From contig NZ_OY780958.1 in assembly GCF_963675985.1 (NCBI RefSeq), forward strand, positions 3,906,001 through 3,970,000: 64,000 bases of DNA, written 5' to 3'. Shown piece after piece: positions 41,630-50,347 of the stretch (positions are counted from its first letter, which is position 1; each line of letters opens with the position of its first letter). The notes below the pieces were generated by a model that saw only the letters and a program-made list of their open reading frames with translations, was not told the origin of the DNA and did not search any database. Source of the DNA: an uncultured Roseibium sp. (GTDB lineage Bacteria; Pseudomonadota; Alphaproteobacteria; Rhizobiales; Stappiaceae). Position numbers and translations under genes: made by a program.

Positions 41630-42934
41630 TCAGCGGACGCCAATCACATGGGCAAAGGAGCCCATGACGCTCCCCGCACGGAGCCCCATGTCGGCAACGG
41701 CGGTTCCTTCCGCGTCAGTTGCCGCAAACAGCCGTTCCGCATTTCCTTCGCGCAAGATGGTCGCGTAATGGAATTCGTGAGCTGCCAGTTTGTGCGCCCA
41801 GGGCAGGTCTGAACGGGGTGTGAGCGCCCGGTAGCCGAGGTGACGTTTTCTCTCTGCGAAGCTTGTCTCGAGCGGCAAGAGCCCCAGCATTTCATGGCCT
41901 GTGCCTTGCGCATCGACCAGTCCTTCGCCAAGCGTCATGTAACCGCCGCACTCGCCATAGATCAGGGTGCCGCGTTCTGAGGCTTCCCGCACGGCTTTTC
42001 GGAAGCGCCCGGCAGCAGCAAGCGTTCCCGCATGAAGTTCCGGGTAGCCGCCGGGCAGAAAGATGGCATCGGCGTCAGGATCGGGCACCTCGTCGGCAAG
42101 CGGTGAAAAGACGCTGAGCTCGACCCCGACCCGGCGCCAGCCGTCCAGAATATGGGGATAGGAAAAGGCGAAGGCGACATCGCGGGCGACAGCGATCCGC
42201 TGGCCAAGCGGCGGAAGGAGTGCGGCCGGATCTTCGGGCGGCGCAAGGGAAGCAGCAAGACCGGCGAGCGCGTTCAGATCGATCCTTTCGGCAACGAGTT
42301 CGGCCGCCTGTTCCAGGAAGGTGTCCAGACCCCGGTGTTCTTCCGCCTGCACCAGCCCCAGATGGCGTTCCGGCAGGGCCAAACTCTCCCTCCTCGGCAA
42401 TGCTCCGAACACGGATACGCCGAGCGGCACCAGGGCATCGCGGAGCATCTTCTCGTGACGCGGACTACCCACCTTGTTGAGGATCACGCCCGCAACCGTG
42501 ACGTCGTCGCGGAAAGTCCGGAAGCCGTTGACCAGGGCCGCAACCGACTGGGCCTGCTTGGCGCAATCGATCACCAGCACGACCGGCACCCCGAAACAAG
42601 CCGCGAGATCCGCCGCGGATCCCTTGCCGTTTGCCGCACCGTCGAAAAGCCCCATGGCGCCTTCCACGACCAGAAGATCGTCCGACTGCACATGCGCGCT
42701 GCCGAGCGCACGGATCGTGTCCGGCGTCATCGCCCAGGCATCGAGATTGATGCAGGTGCTGCCGCTGGCCGCCTCGTGGAATTTCGGGTCGATATAGTCC
42801 GGACCCGACTTGGCGGAGACGATCTCCTTGCCGGCATTCTTCAATGCCCGGAGAAGCGCCAGGGTCACGGTCGTTTTGCCGGCTCCCGATTGGGGCGCGG
42901 CGATCAGAAGGCCTTTTGGATCACCCTCTCGCAT
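41630..42934 (-). CDS. cobB: Cobyrinic/hydrogenobyrinic acid a,c-diamide synthase
   Basis: 434 aa with an N-terminal ATP-binding DTBS-like domain (APQSGAGKTTVTLALLRALK, SAKSGPDYIDPKFH, VEGAMGLFDG) and a C-terminal glutamine amidotransferase type-1 domain (FLPGGYPELHAG, YGECGGYMTLGEGL with the nucleophilic Cys). It amidates the a and c side chains using Gln and ATP. CbiA and CobB share this fold, so it fits either the early- or late-cobalt route. It is downstream of cobA on the minus strand with a 9-base gap. Confidence 0.95.
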   Translation of the reverse strand: MREGDPKGLLIAAPQSGAGKTTVTLALLRALKNAGKEIVSAKSGPDYIDPKFHEAASGSTCINLDAWAMTPDTIRALGSAHVQSDDLLVVEGAMGLFDGAANGKGSAADLAACFGVPVVLVIDCAKQAQSVAALVNGFRTFRDDVTVAGVILNKVGSPRHEKMLRDALVPLGVSVFGALPRRESLALPERHLGLVQAEEHRGLDTFLEQAAELVAERIDLNALAGLAASLAPPEDPAALLPPLGQRIAVARDVAFAFSYPHILDGWRRVGVELSVFSPLADEVPDPDADAIFLPGGYPELHAGTLAAAGRFRKAVREASERGTLIYGECGGYMTLGEGLVDAQGTGHEMLGLLPLETSFAERKRHLGYRALTPRSDLPWAHKLAAHEFHYATILREGNAERLFAATDAEGTAVADMGLRAGSVMGSFAHVIGVR

Positions 42935-42943
42935 TTCGTATCT

Positions 42944-43807
42944 TCATCCGGCATCGGACTTGCGGGCTTGGGACAGCCCGAGCGGATCGGCATCGAGCAG
43001 ACGGCCGGTGAGCGCGCCCATCCAGTCGAGACCGGCGCGCAAGCGCACCACCTCGCCAACACAGACGACCGCCGGAGGTTCCAGGTTCGCGGCCGCCGCA
43101 TCGGCTGCGCAGCGACCCAGCGTCGTCTCTAGAACCTGTTGGCCGGCTAAAGACGCATTGCACACGATGCCCACAGGCTCGTCCACAGACCGTCCACCGG
43201 TTATCAGTTTGCCGGCTATGGTCTCCAGGTGCTTCATCGCCATGTACATGACGATCACCGGAGAGCCCTTGGCAATGCCTTCCCAGTTGACCGCATCCGG
43301 CGTCAGCCCTGTCTGGTCGTGACCGGTCAGAAAGGTCACCGCTTGATTGGTATCGCGGTGGGTCGCCGGAATGCCGGCATAGGCCAGACCGCCGATGCCG
43401 GCGGTAATGCCCGGAATGATCCGGAACGGAATGCCCGCGCCGACGAGGCCCAGCGCTTCCTCGCCGCCCCGGCCAAAGACAAAGGGATCGCCGCCCTTCA
43501 GGCGCAGGACCCTCTTGCCGGCTTTCGCATAGTCGATCAGCTTCAGCGTGATGTCGCGCTGCTTCGGGCTCGGCTTGCCGCCGCGCTTTCCGGCATATTC
43601 CCGGTACGCCTCGGGCCTTGCCCAGGACAGGATGCTCTCATCCACGAGCGCATCGTAGACAATGACATCGGCCTGCCTGAGGCCATTGAGGGCATGCAGT
43701 GTCAGCAGGCCCGGATCGCCCGGCCCCGCGCCGGCCAGCCAGACCCAGCCCGGTTCGAATACGGGCAGTTTTCCCGGCAGGTTGGCGATTTCTGTTTCCG
43801 TCGACAT
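42944..43807 (-). CDS. cobA: Uroporphyrinogen-III C-methyltransferase
   Basis: At 287 aa it makes precorrin-2 from uroporphyrinogen III by two SAM-dependent methylations, the branch point to cobalamin and sirohaem. VWLAGAGPGDPGLLTLHAL, RLKGGDPFVFGRGGEEAL, IIPGITAGIGGLAYAGIPATHRD and FLTGHDQTG are family motifs. It has no CysG-type dehydrogenase/chelatase domain. It is divergent from cbiD across about 120 bases that should carry both promoters. Confidence 0.95.
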   Translation of the reverse strand: MSTETEIANLPGKLPVFEPGWVWLAGAGPGDPGLLTLHALNGLRQADVIVYDALVDESILSWARPEAYREYAGKRGGKPSPKQRDITLKLIDYAKAGKRVLRLKGGDPFVFGRGGEEALGLVGAGIPFRIIPGITAGIGGLAYAGIPATHRDTNQAVTFLTGHDQTGLTPDAVNWEGIAKGSPVIVMYMAMKHLETIAGKLITGGRSVDEPVGIVCNASLAGQQVLETTLGRCAADAAAANLEPPAVVCVGEVVRLRAGLDWMGALTGRLLDADPLGLSQARKSDAG

Positions 43808-43929
43808 GATCCCGTTCTATCCGGCCTTGCCGGGAACGCCAAGCGCTATGGCAACCTGAATGCGCGCACATGCGACATGGGCTGCAAATGACCGGTGCCA
43901 CAGCCGAATTTCACGTTATAAAGGCAGCC

Positions 43930-45024
43930 ATGAGCGGAGCCGATCCCCAACATCTCAGACGCGGCTGGACGACAGGCGCCTGTGCCACGGGTGCTGCCAA
44001 AGCGGCCTTCACCGCACTCGCCACGGGCGTTTTTCCAGACCCTGTGGATATTTCTCTCCCCAGGGGTGGCACCACCGCTTTCGCGCTTGCCCGCCATGCC
44101 CTGAACCCGGCCTCGGCTTCGGCCTCGATCATCAAGGACGCGGGTGACGATCCGGACGTCACTCACGGTGCTCTGGTCAGTGCGACGCTCCGACGACTGC
44201 CCGCGGGAAGCGGCATCGTGTTCAAGGCGGGTGAAGGGGTCGGTACCGTTACCCGGCCGGGCCTGCCGATCCCGCCCGGCGAACCGGCGATCAATCCGGT
44301 GCCGCGCGAGATGATGCGCCAGGCGATCGCCGAAGTTTCGGCGCAGACCGGCCTTACCGGAGACGTGGAGATCGAGATCTCCATCGACGGCGGCGCGGAA
44401 CTGGCGAAAAAGACCCTGAACGGCAGGCTCGGCATTGTCGGCGGCCTGTCCGTGCTCGGGACCACCGGTATCGTGCGGCCTTTCTCCTGTGCCGCCTGGA
44501 TCGCCTCGATCCATCGGGGGATCGATGTTGCCCGCGCGACAGGCATGACCCATGTGGTCGGTGCGACCGGCTCCACCTCGGAAGGGGCGGTGCGGGCCCG
44601 CTACGATCTGGACGAGACCGCTTATCTCGACATGGGCGACTTTGCCGGCGGGTTGTTGAAATACCTGCGGGCTCATCCCGTCCCCCGTCTCACACTTGCC
44701 GGAGGCTTCGCCAAGTTCACCAAGCTGGCGCAAGGCGCACTCGACCTGCATTCGGCCCGCAGCCGGGTCGATTTCACCTTTCTTGCGGATCTTCTGGCTG
44801 AGCAAAACGCACCGCAGACGCTGCGCGATGCTGCGCTCGACGCCAACACGGCCAAGGAAGTTCTGGACCTGTCGCTGGAAACCGGGATCGACCTCAGCAC
44901 GCCTCTTGCGCGCAAGACAAAGGCCGCCGTTCTGGAAATCTTGCGCGGCGCACCTGTCGAGGTGGAAGTGCTGATCGTCGACCGCAGCGGTCATGTCACC
45001 GGAGAAACCGGCTGGCATGACTGA
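43930..45024 (+). CDS. cbiD: Cobalt-precorrin-5B C1-methyltransferase
   Basis: 364 aa from the chosen ATG; earlier in-frame starts at 43870 and 43888 are possible. LRRGWTTGACATGAAKAA is the CbiD signature, followed by GEGVGTVTRPGLPIPPGEPAIN and FAGGLLKYLR, LAGGFAKFTKLAQG. CbiD methylates C1 in the oxygen-independent route and is unrelated to aerobic CobF, which is absent here. The stop overlaps cobK by 8 bases. Divergent from cobA. Confidence 0.92.
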   Translation: MSGADPQHLRRGWTTGACATGAAKAAFTALATGVFPDPVDISLPRGGTTAFALARHALNPASASASIIKDAGDDPDVTHGALVSATLRRLPAGSGIVFKAGEGVGTVTRPGLPIPPGEPAINPVPREMMRQAIAEVSAQTGLTGDVEIEISIDGGAELAKKTLNGRLGIVGGLSVLGTTGIVRPFSCAAWIASIHRGIDVARATGMTHVVGATGSTSEGAVRARYDLDETAYLDMGDFAGGLLKYLRAHPVPRLTLAGGFAKFTKLAQGALDLHSARSRVDFTFLADLLAEQNAPQTLRDAALDANTAKEVLDLSLETGIDLSTPLARKTKAAVLEILRGAPVEVEVLIVDRSGHVTGETGWHD

Positions 45025-45766
45025 GAAACACCATATCCTCATCCTCGCCGGCACGCCCGAGGCCCGACGATTGGCGAGCGCGCTCGCCGAACGCTTTCCC
45101 GATGTCAGGCTGACCGCTTCTTTTGCCGGCGCCGTGTCTGACATTCCAGATCCCGGCATTCCGGCGAGAACCGGCGGGTTCGGCGGCGCAGAAGGGCTTG
45201 CGGCGTTCATCGAACAGGAGCACGTGACGCTCGTCATCGACGCCACGCATCCCTTCGCGGAGCAGATCAGCCGCAACGCTGTGGAGGCGGTGAAGACCAA
45301 GGACGTGCCCCTAATCCGGTTCGAACGGCCCGAATGGAAACAACAAGCCGGAGACTTGTGGGAAAGTGTTTCGACCCTTGCGGAGACTGCCGAACGTCTC
45401 CCGGCTGAAGCGCGGGTCTTTCTGGCAATCGGCCGCAAGGAAATCGCAGCCTTTAGCCATCGAACGGATCTTTTCGCATTGGCGCGGATGATCGAGCAGC
45501 CGGCAGTTCCGCTTCCCGGTCACTGGCACCTGGAGTTAGGTCGGCCCGCACAATCCGTTGAGGTGGAGGAAAGCCTGTTGCGGAAACACCGGATCACCCA
45601 TCTGGTTTCGAAGAACAGCGGCGGCCGCCAATCTCACGCGAAGATCGAGGCGGCAAGGCGTTTGCAAGTACCGGTGATCATGATCGAACGCCCGGAACCG
45701 GCCGGCGCACAAACCATTAGCGATTCCGATGAAGTCCTGCGGTTGGTCGCGCAGACCGTTACTTAG
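45017..45766 (+). CDS. cobK: Precorrin-6A / cobalt-precorrin-6A reductase
   Basis: A 249-aa NADPH-dependent reductase. ILILAGTPEARRLASALAERF, FVDATHPFAEQISRNA-like LVIDATHPFAEQIS, FLAIGRKEIAAF and THLVSKNSGG match CobK/CbiJ. It starts inside the end of cbiD. Its 3' end overlaps the convergent WecG-type gene by 8 bases. Confidence 0.93.
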   Translation: MTEKHHILILAGTPEARRLASALAERFPDVRLTASFAGAVSDIPDPGIPARTGGFGGAEGLAAFIEQEHVTLVIDATHPFAEQISRNAVEAVKTKDVPLIRFERPEWKQQAGDLWESVSTLAETAERLPAEARVFLAIGRKEIAAFSHRTDLFALARMIEQPAVPLPGHWHLELGRPAQSVEVEESLLRKHRITHLVSKNSGGRQSHAKIEAARRLQVPVIMIERPEPAGAQTISDSDEVLRLVAQTVT

Positions 45767-46550
45767 CGCTTGAGGAAGCCTTGGCGAATCGTTTCAGGCC
45801 CTGGATCTTGTAGAAGAACCTGGGAATGCCGATCAGGTAGCGTTTTGAAAGTCGGCGCGGCTCCTGCAGGAGACGGAACAGCCACTCCAGGCCGATGTTC
45901 TGGATCGGTTTGGGCGCGCGGATCACAGTACCCGACATGAAGTCGAACAGAGCGCCGACGCCGATCGTTACCGTGGCACCCATCCGGTCCCCATGCTGCG
46001 CGATGAAGTGTTCCTGAAGCGGATTGCCCATACCCACAAGCAGCAGATCAGGGCTTGCGGCTTTCACCGTTTCACAGATCTCTTCCACTTCGCTCAGGTC
46101 AAAATAGCCGTTGCGAACGCCGACAACAGTATGCTGCGGATAGGTTTCAGTTATGTGCGCGCCCGCTGCCCGGACCTGTTCCTCACCCGCCCCGAGAAGA
46201 TAAATCCGCAACGGGACGCCGATTTCCTTCAGGATCGCGGGAACGAGATCCGTGCCGTTGAGATTGTCCGGAAAGCCTTTGTCATGAAGGAACCTGCTGG
46301 CCAATTCGGCGCCAATGCCATCGTTGAAGAGCGTCAAAGACTGAAGGGTTTCCGCATAGGCGGGATCATCGAGGGCAGACAGGATCGTATGGGCATTGCA
46401 GATGGCAATGTCCATGCGCTGGCGCGAGAGTACGGCGGTGCGCACGAGGTCGATTGCACCTTCCCGGTCCATCCGCAATATATTCAGCGGACCTATTTGC
46501 GCTGTATCGATCTCTCGAATGAAATCGATATCCTGATTTCTTGCCAACAT
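45759..46550 (-). CDS. WecG/TagA/CpsF family glycosyltransferase
   Basis: A 263-aa GT26-type enzyme that transfers a sugar onto a lipid-linked intermediate at the inner membrane. Motifs: ICNAHTILSALDD, LFNDGIGAELASRFL, NGTDLVPAIL, YLLGAGEEQVRAA, LLLVGMGNPLQEHFI and a basic, amphipathic C-terminal tail (WLFRLLQEPRRLSKRYL) for membrane attachment. It opens the exopolysaccharide region, though it is transcribed away from the co-polymerase gene. Confidence 0.92.
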   Translation of the reverse strand: MLARNQDIDFIREIDTAQIGPLNILRMDREGAIDLVRTAVLSRQRMDIAICNAHTILSALDDPAYAETLQSLTLFNDGIGAELASRFLHDKGFPDNLNGTDLVPAILKEIGVPLRIYLLGAGEEQVRAAGAHITETYPQHTVVGVRNGYFDLSEVEEICETVKAASPDLLLVGMGNPLQEHFIAQHGDRMGATVTIGVGALFDFMSGTVIRAPKPIQNIGLEWLFRLLQEPRRLSKRYLIGIPRFFYKIQGLKRFAKASSSAK

Positions 46551-47004
46551 TCGGACTGCTCAGACCCTTAACGATTATTGTTATGCATTCAGATAGGCCG
46601 TTTTACCGAGGATAATGTAGGCCCTTTTCGTAAAAACTGAATAAATTTTGCCTCCTGATACGTTATTAGGTTAATCAGGACCTAACCGATACATGGCGAA
46701 AATATTAACTTTACTCAATGTTCACGATAAAAATTTTCCACCTTTGAGAAATACCTGTTTTCCGGCCGATTTAGATGATTGATAAATAGCGGTAACACCG
46801 CCTCCAGGCAGGATTTGCAAACTGTTAATCATGTTTGTTCATCTTCGCAGGTGTTCCGCCTCCTGCGCGCGAGTCTACGCGTCGCATTCGCTACCTCCTA
46901 CTACTCCCAGCTTGGGTCACGGCAATGTTTCGTTCCAGTTTCCAGTCTGCTCTGCCCAGCGCCCTTACAGTGTCGATTGTTATGGAGTGCCGGAGTGCTG
47001 CGGA
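46551..47004. other. AT-rich control region between wecG-like gene and co-polymerase
   Basis: About 450 bases without a gene. The left two-thirds is markedly AT-rich and carries an inverted repeat at 46666-46685; it must hold divergent promoters for the WecG-type and co-polymerase genes. The right third is GC-rich and in frame with the co-polymerase, but an N-terminal extension there is Cys/Ser-rich and unlikely to be translated. Confidence 0.5.
46666..46685. promoter_or_regulatory. Inverted repeat, candidate operator of the exopolysaccharide genes
   Basis: TTAGGT (46666-46671), eight bases, ACCTAA (46680-46685), a perfect 6-base dyad within the AT-rich divergent control region. It is 116 bases from the WecG-type start and about 320 from the co-polymerase start. 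The binding protein is unknown. Confidence 0.35.
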
Positions 47005-49092
47005 ATGATTGAAATATCCCATCTGCCGGGTTTATTGCGCAGACACCTGTTCTGGCTCATCGTGACGCCCGCTGTTTTCATGGCACTTGCGCTGGTCTAT
47101 GTCGTCTTGAAAACACCGGTTTATCGCTCGACGGCTGTGTTGCTGGTCGAACCGCAAGGCCTGCAAATTCAAACCGTGCGACAAAACGGTACAGGCCCTG
47201 CTCCGGCGATTCAATCGCTCCAAATCGACAGTCAGGCCTATGTCATTCTTTCCGCAGCGGTGCTCAACGATGTCGCTGACAAGCTCAATCTCGATGACAA
47301 TCCGATATTCAATCAAACCGGACTGCTGAGCGGTCTTCTCGGCAAGCCAGCGAACATGCAAAGCCAGACTGAAAAACGGGCTGCCCTAATTGTGGCGCTA
47401 CGGGAGATGATTCAGGTCACCCGTCTTTCCGGATCGTTCGTTTTCCAGATCCGCGCCAGCACCCCTTCGCCAAGCCTGGCGGCTCAAATCGCTAACGAAA
47501 CCGCCAATTCCTATATCGCCCAGACGCGCTTTTCGCGAAACGAAACTTTGGCGAGAGCCGGCTCATCATTCAGCAAGCAAGCCTCCGAATTGCGCGCGCG
47601 CCTGGACAAGGCGGAAACGGCCGTCGAGACCTATAAAGCGAAACACGGACTGATCAGCACAGGTTCCGGCGGGCTGGTGGTGGACCAGCAGATTCAGGCG
47701 CTTAACACCCAGATCGCTCAAGCCAAGTTGGAACTTGAAAAGGCAAAGACCGCTTATCTTCTCGCCGAACCGATGACGGCCGCAGATGTAGAAGGCGGTT
47801 TGATCCCGCAAACAGGAGAAAGCACGGTCCTCAGCACACTTCGGCTTGAGCATTCGCGGATAGCACAGCAAAGGGCGGAAGCTGCCACAACGCTTGGCGC
47901 CAACCATCCCAAGCTAAAGGAATTGAGTTCACAACTCGCCAATACACAGCTTCAGATCCAGAACGAACTGCAACGTTTAAAGAACGCACTGAAAAACACT
48001 TACGAACAGGCTAAAGGCACACTTTCAGCTCTGGAACAGCAATCGCAAGCGCTACAGTCCGAAAACTCTGTTCAGGGCAAAGCCTTGATCGAACTGAGGC
48101 AGTTGCAGAGCGAGGCAGATGCCAGCCGAGCGATCTATGAGGCCTTTCTCCAGCGCTCGAAGGAATTGGAAGAACAACCCAAAATCGATGCCGACGGTTC
48201 ACAGGTGCTCTCCGAAGCCCAGGTGCCAACGGCACCGAGCGGGCCTCGAAAGATTATTGTGCTTGTTGCCGCGGGTGCCTTCGGCTTTGCAGTTGCGGCG
48301 GCAGTTATCGTCGGCTTGGCACTGTTGAGTGGCCAGATCACCTCCGAGCGCGAGCTCGCCACAAGAACCGGCGTTCCGATCCTTTCGCTGATTCCATCCG
48401 ATCATTCGAGCTCATTCGACGGTCTCGTCAAACTGGTCCCGTGGCTTGCCCGACGAGCGGCCAACGACGAAACGGAACGCAGCCTTGCCCTGACGCGAGT
48501 CGCTTACCGTTTACGGCAAACATTTGAGAATGCCCGTCCGATTACCATTCTTGTGCTCTCGACAAAGAGCGACCTCGACATCGGTTCTCTCACGCGCCAG
48601 ATAGCCTTGCAGCTTCACGAAATGGGAGAACGTGTTCTCCTGGCCAATGGATCCAACGCCAAAAGCGACGCCAAGAACACAAAGCCACGGACATTCATAA
48701 AAGCAGGAAAGAAAGGGAAACGGGATTCCCGAGTGGAACTGCTGGCAAAGATGGCCGTGGTGGCAGGGGAGTATAGCGCAGGCGGTCGTCTCGCCGAGGC
48801 CGGGCAGGATGGCAGCCGGCTCTCGAGTTACCTTTCCGTTGAACGGATCGACGATCATCGCAATTACGCCTCTTATGCATCCGTGGCCGAAGGTGCGGAT
48901 GACTTCCTGATCATAGAGTGCGGCTCGGCGAGCGACAGTCCAATCCTTCCGGTCCTTTTGAAGCATAGCGACGGTATCGTTCTGGTTAGCGAAATCGGCG
49001 AGACCAATTTCCGGGATCTGGATCGCACGCTGGCCTATCTGGAACCTTGGCACGACCGGGTGATCGGCAATGTCGTACTCTCGTCCGCTTGA
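47005..49092 (+). CDS. Polysaccharide co-polymerase / exopolysaccharide transport protein (Wzz-GumC type) with degenerate kinase domain
   Basis: 695 aa. The N-terminal Wzz domain has a first membrane helix at about residues 11-31 and the YRSTAVLLVEPQ segment. A long coiled coil follows (about 175-400, rich in Gln/Glu/Leu), then a Pro-rich element before the second helix (about 415-440). Beyond that a BY-kinase-like Rossmann domain follows in cytoplasm. Its P-loop position (about 512-530) reads LVLSTKSDLDIGSL instead of a GxxxxGK[ST] loop, so ATP hydrolysis is doubtful. It controls chain length and export of the polysaccharide together with the Wzy-like protein that overlaps its 3' end. The chosen ATG begins directly before the membrane helix. 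Confidence 0.88.
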   Translation: MIEISHLPGLLRRHLFWLIVTPAVFMALALVYVVLKTPVYRSTAVLLVEPQGLQIQTVRQNGTGPAPAIQSLQIDSQAYVILSAAVLNDVADKLNLDDNPIFNQTGLLSGLLGKPANMQSQTEKRAALIVALREMIQVTRLSGSFVFQIRASTPSPSLAAQIANETANSYIAQTRFSRNETLARAGSSFSKQASELRARLDKAETAVETYKAKHGLISTGSGGLVVDQQIQALNTQIAQAKLELEKAKTAYLLAEPMTAADVEGGLIPQTGESTVLSTLRLEHSRIAQQRAEAATTLGANHPKLKELSSQLANTQLQIQNELQRLKNALKNTYEQAKGTLSALEQQSQALQSENSVQGKALIELRQLQSEADASRAIYEAFLQRSKELEEQPKIDADGSQVLSEAQVPTAPSGPRKIIVLVAAGAFGFAVAAAVIVGLALLSGQITSERELATRTGVPILSLIPSDHSSSFDGLVKLVPWLARRAANDETERSLALTRVAYRLRQTFENARPITILVLSTKSDLDIGSLTRQIALQLHEMGERVLLANGSNAKSDAKNTKPRTFIKAGKKGKRDSRVELLAKMAVVAGEYSAGGRLAEAGQDGSRLSSYLSVERIDDHRNYASYASVAEGADDFLIIECGSASDSPILPVLLKHSDGIVLVSEIGETNFRDLDRTLAYLEPWHDRVIGNVVLSSA

Positions 49093-50347
49093 GTCTTCCT
49101 GGCCCGCCGCCAACGCCTCCTCCGCACCCGACAACAAGTACACTGTCTGGCTGACGCTTGTGACTGTCGTCATCCTCGGCACGATGACGTTCAATTTCAT
49201 GCTTGCGGTCGTCAACACGAACATCACGGGGATCCGGGACAGTCATGTGATGCTGTCTGAAATGGTCCTGATTTCTGTAGGTCTTCTTCTGGCGCTGGAC
49301 CGGAGAGCAAGCTTATACATCGTACTTACGCTTTATCTCAGCTACATGGCATTCATTTTGTCCCTTCGGCCGGAACTCGATCTGAAGGCGATCCGTGACA
49401 TACTGATTCCACTCGTTTTTTATTCCCTGGGCCGCAAGGTCGAACGCATCGAGGACGCGGACAGGATTGTCTTTCTGAGTGCCTACCTCGTGCTAACGGT
49501 CGGTTTGTTCGAATTTCTATTCCTCGATCTCTACACGTCCTTCGTGAATATCTTCGAGTATTACGTCGCCCGCGGGACCCTGACAGCGGATTCCAACTTC
49601 GTTGAAGGTTCCAATCTGTTCATCTCTAGCACCCGGATCGGTGGCCGCAATTTCTTGCCGTTTCTCGGCAACATCCGCGCCTCCTCCGTGTTTCTGGAAC
49701 CGGTGACGATGGGCAACTATGGCGCCTTTCTTTGCCTCTGGGCCTTCTTTCGTCGGGATATGGCCTGGCGGTGGCTGCTGCTTGCTCTCGGCTTTACGGT
49801 CATTATTTTAGGCGACGCTCGCTTTGGGCTGTTCGTCACCTTCGCCTTATTTGCCGTCGGACTCGTTCATCGGGCCCTGCCGCGCGCTGTCTTGTGGCTC
49901 GCACCCTTTTTCGTTGCTCTGCTGCTGATTCTCTATGGCGGTTGGACCAACCAGGTCCATTGGGAAGACAACCTGCCCGGACGTGTCTTGAGTTCCGCAA
50001 TGATCATGGCCAAGTTGGATTGGCGGGCGTATTTGGGAATAGCCTTGGACCTGCCATTCGTCGACGATAACGGTTACGCCTATTCCTTCAGCCAGATCGG
50101 CGTTGTCGGGGCTGCGTTTTTATGGGCGATTTACATATTCGCCTCATCACACAGTGAGGACGCTGGAAAATTCAAAGCCCTGGCGACCGTGTTTATATGC
50201 CTGCTGCTTGTCGTTTCGAACTCAATCTATTCGATCAAACTTGCCGCCCTGTTCTGGTTTTGCGCCGGTGCTGCGGATATCGAGAGAAACGACCGATCAG
50301 AAGCCAATGCCGGATTTGCCTCTCAAGCATACAGAGCATCCGCGTAA
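49070..50347 (+). CDS. Wzy-like O-antigen/exopolysaccharide polymerase
   Basis: A 425-aa membrane protein with about 10-11 helices and a larger periplasmic loop at about residues 170-210 (NFVEGSNLFISSTRIGGRNF). Sequence conservation is low, as usual for Wzy proteins. GDARFGLFVTFALFAV and the position after the co-polymerase support the call. It would join lipid-linked repeat units in the periplasm. Its start lies 23 bases inside the co-polymerase gene, and its end overlaps the convergent glycosyltransferase by 25 bases. Confidence 0.75.
   Translation: MSYSRPLESSWPAANASSAPDNKYTVWLTLVTVVILGTMTFNFMLAVVNTNITGIRDSHVMLSEMVLISVGLLLALDRRASLYIVLTLYLSYMAFILSLRPELDLKAIRDILIPLVFYSLGRKVERIEDADRIVFLSAYLVLTVGLFEFLFLDLYTSFVNIFEYYVARGTLTADSNFVEGSNLFISSTRIGGRNFLPFLGNIRASSVFLEPVTMGNYGAFLCLWAFFRRDMAWRWLLLALGFTVIILGDARFGLFVTFALFAVGLVHRALPRAVLWLAPFFVALLLILYGGWTNQVHWEDNLPGRVLSSAMIMAKLDWRAYLGIALDLPFVDDNGYAYSFSQIGVVGAAFLWAIYIFASSHSEDAGKFKALATVFICLLLVVSNSIYSIKLAALFWFCAGAADIERNDRSEANAGFASQAYRASA

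Noticed and set aside
46831..47004. 58-residue N-terminal extension of the co-polymerase
   Set aside because: Cys/Ser/Pro-rich, without conservation to Wzz proteins; the ATG at 47005 starts just before the first membrane helix.
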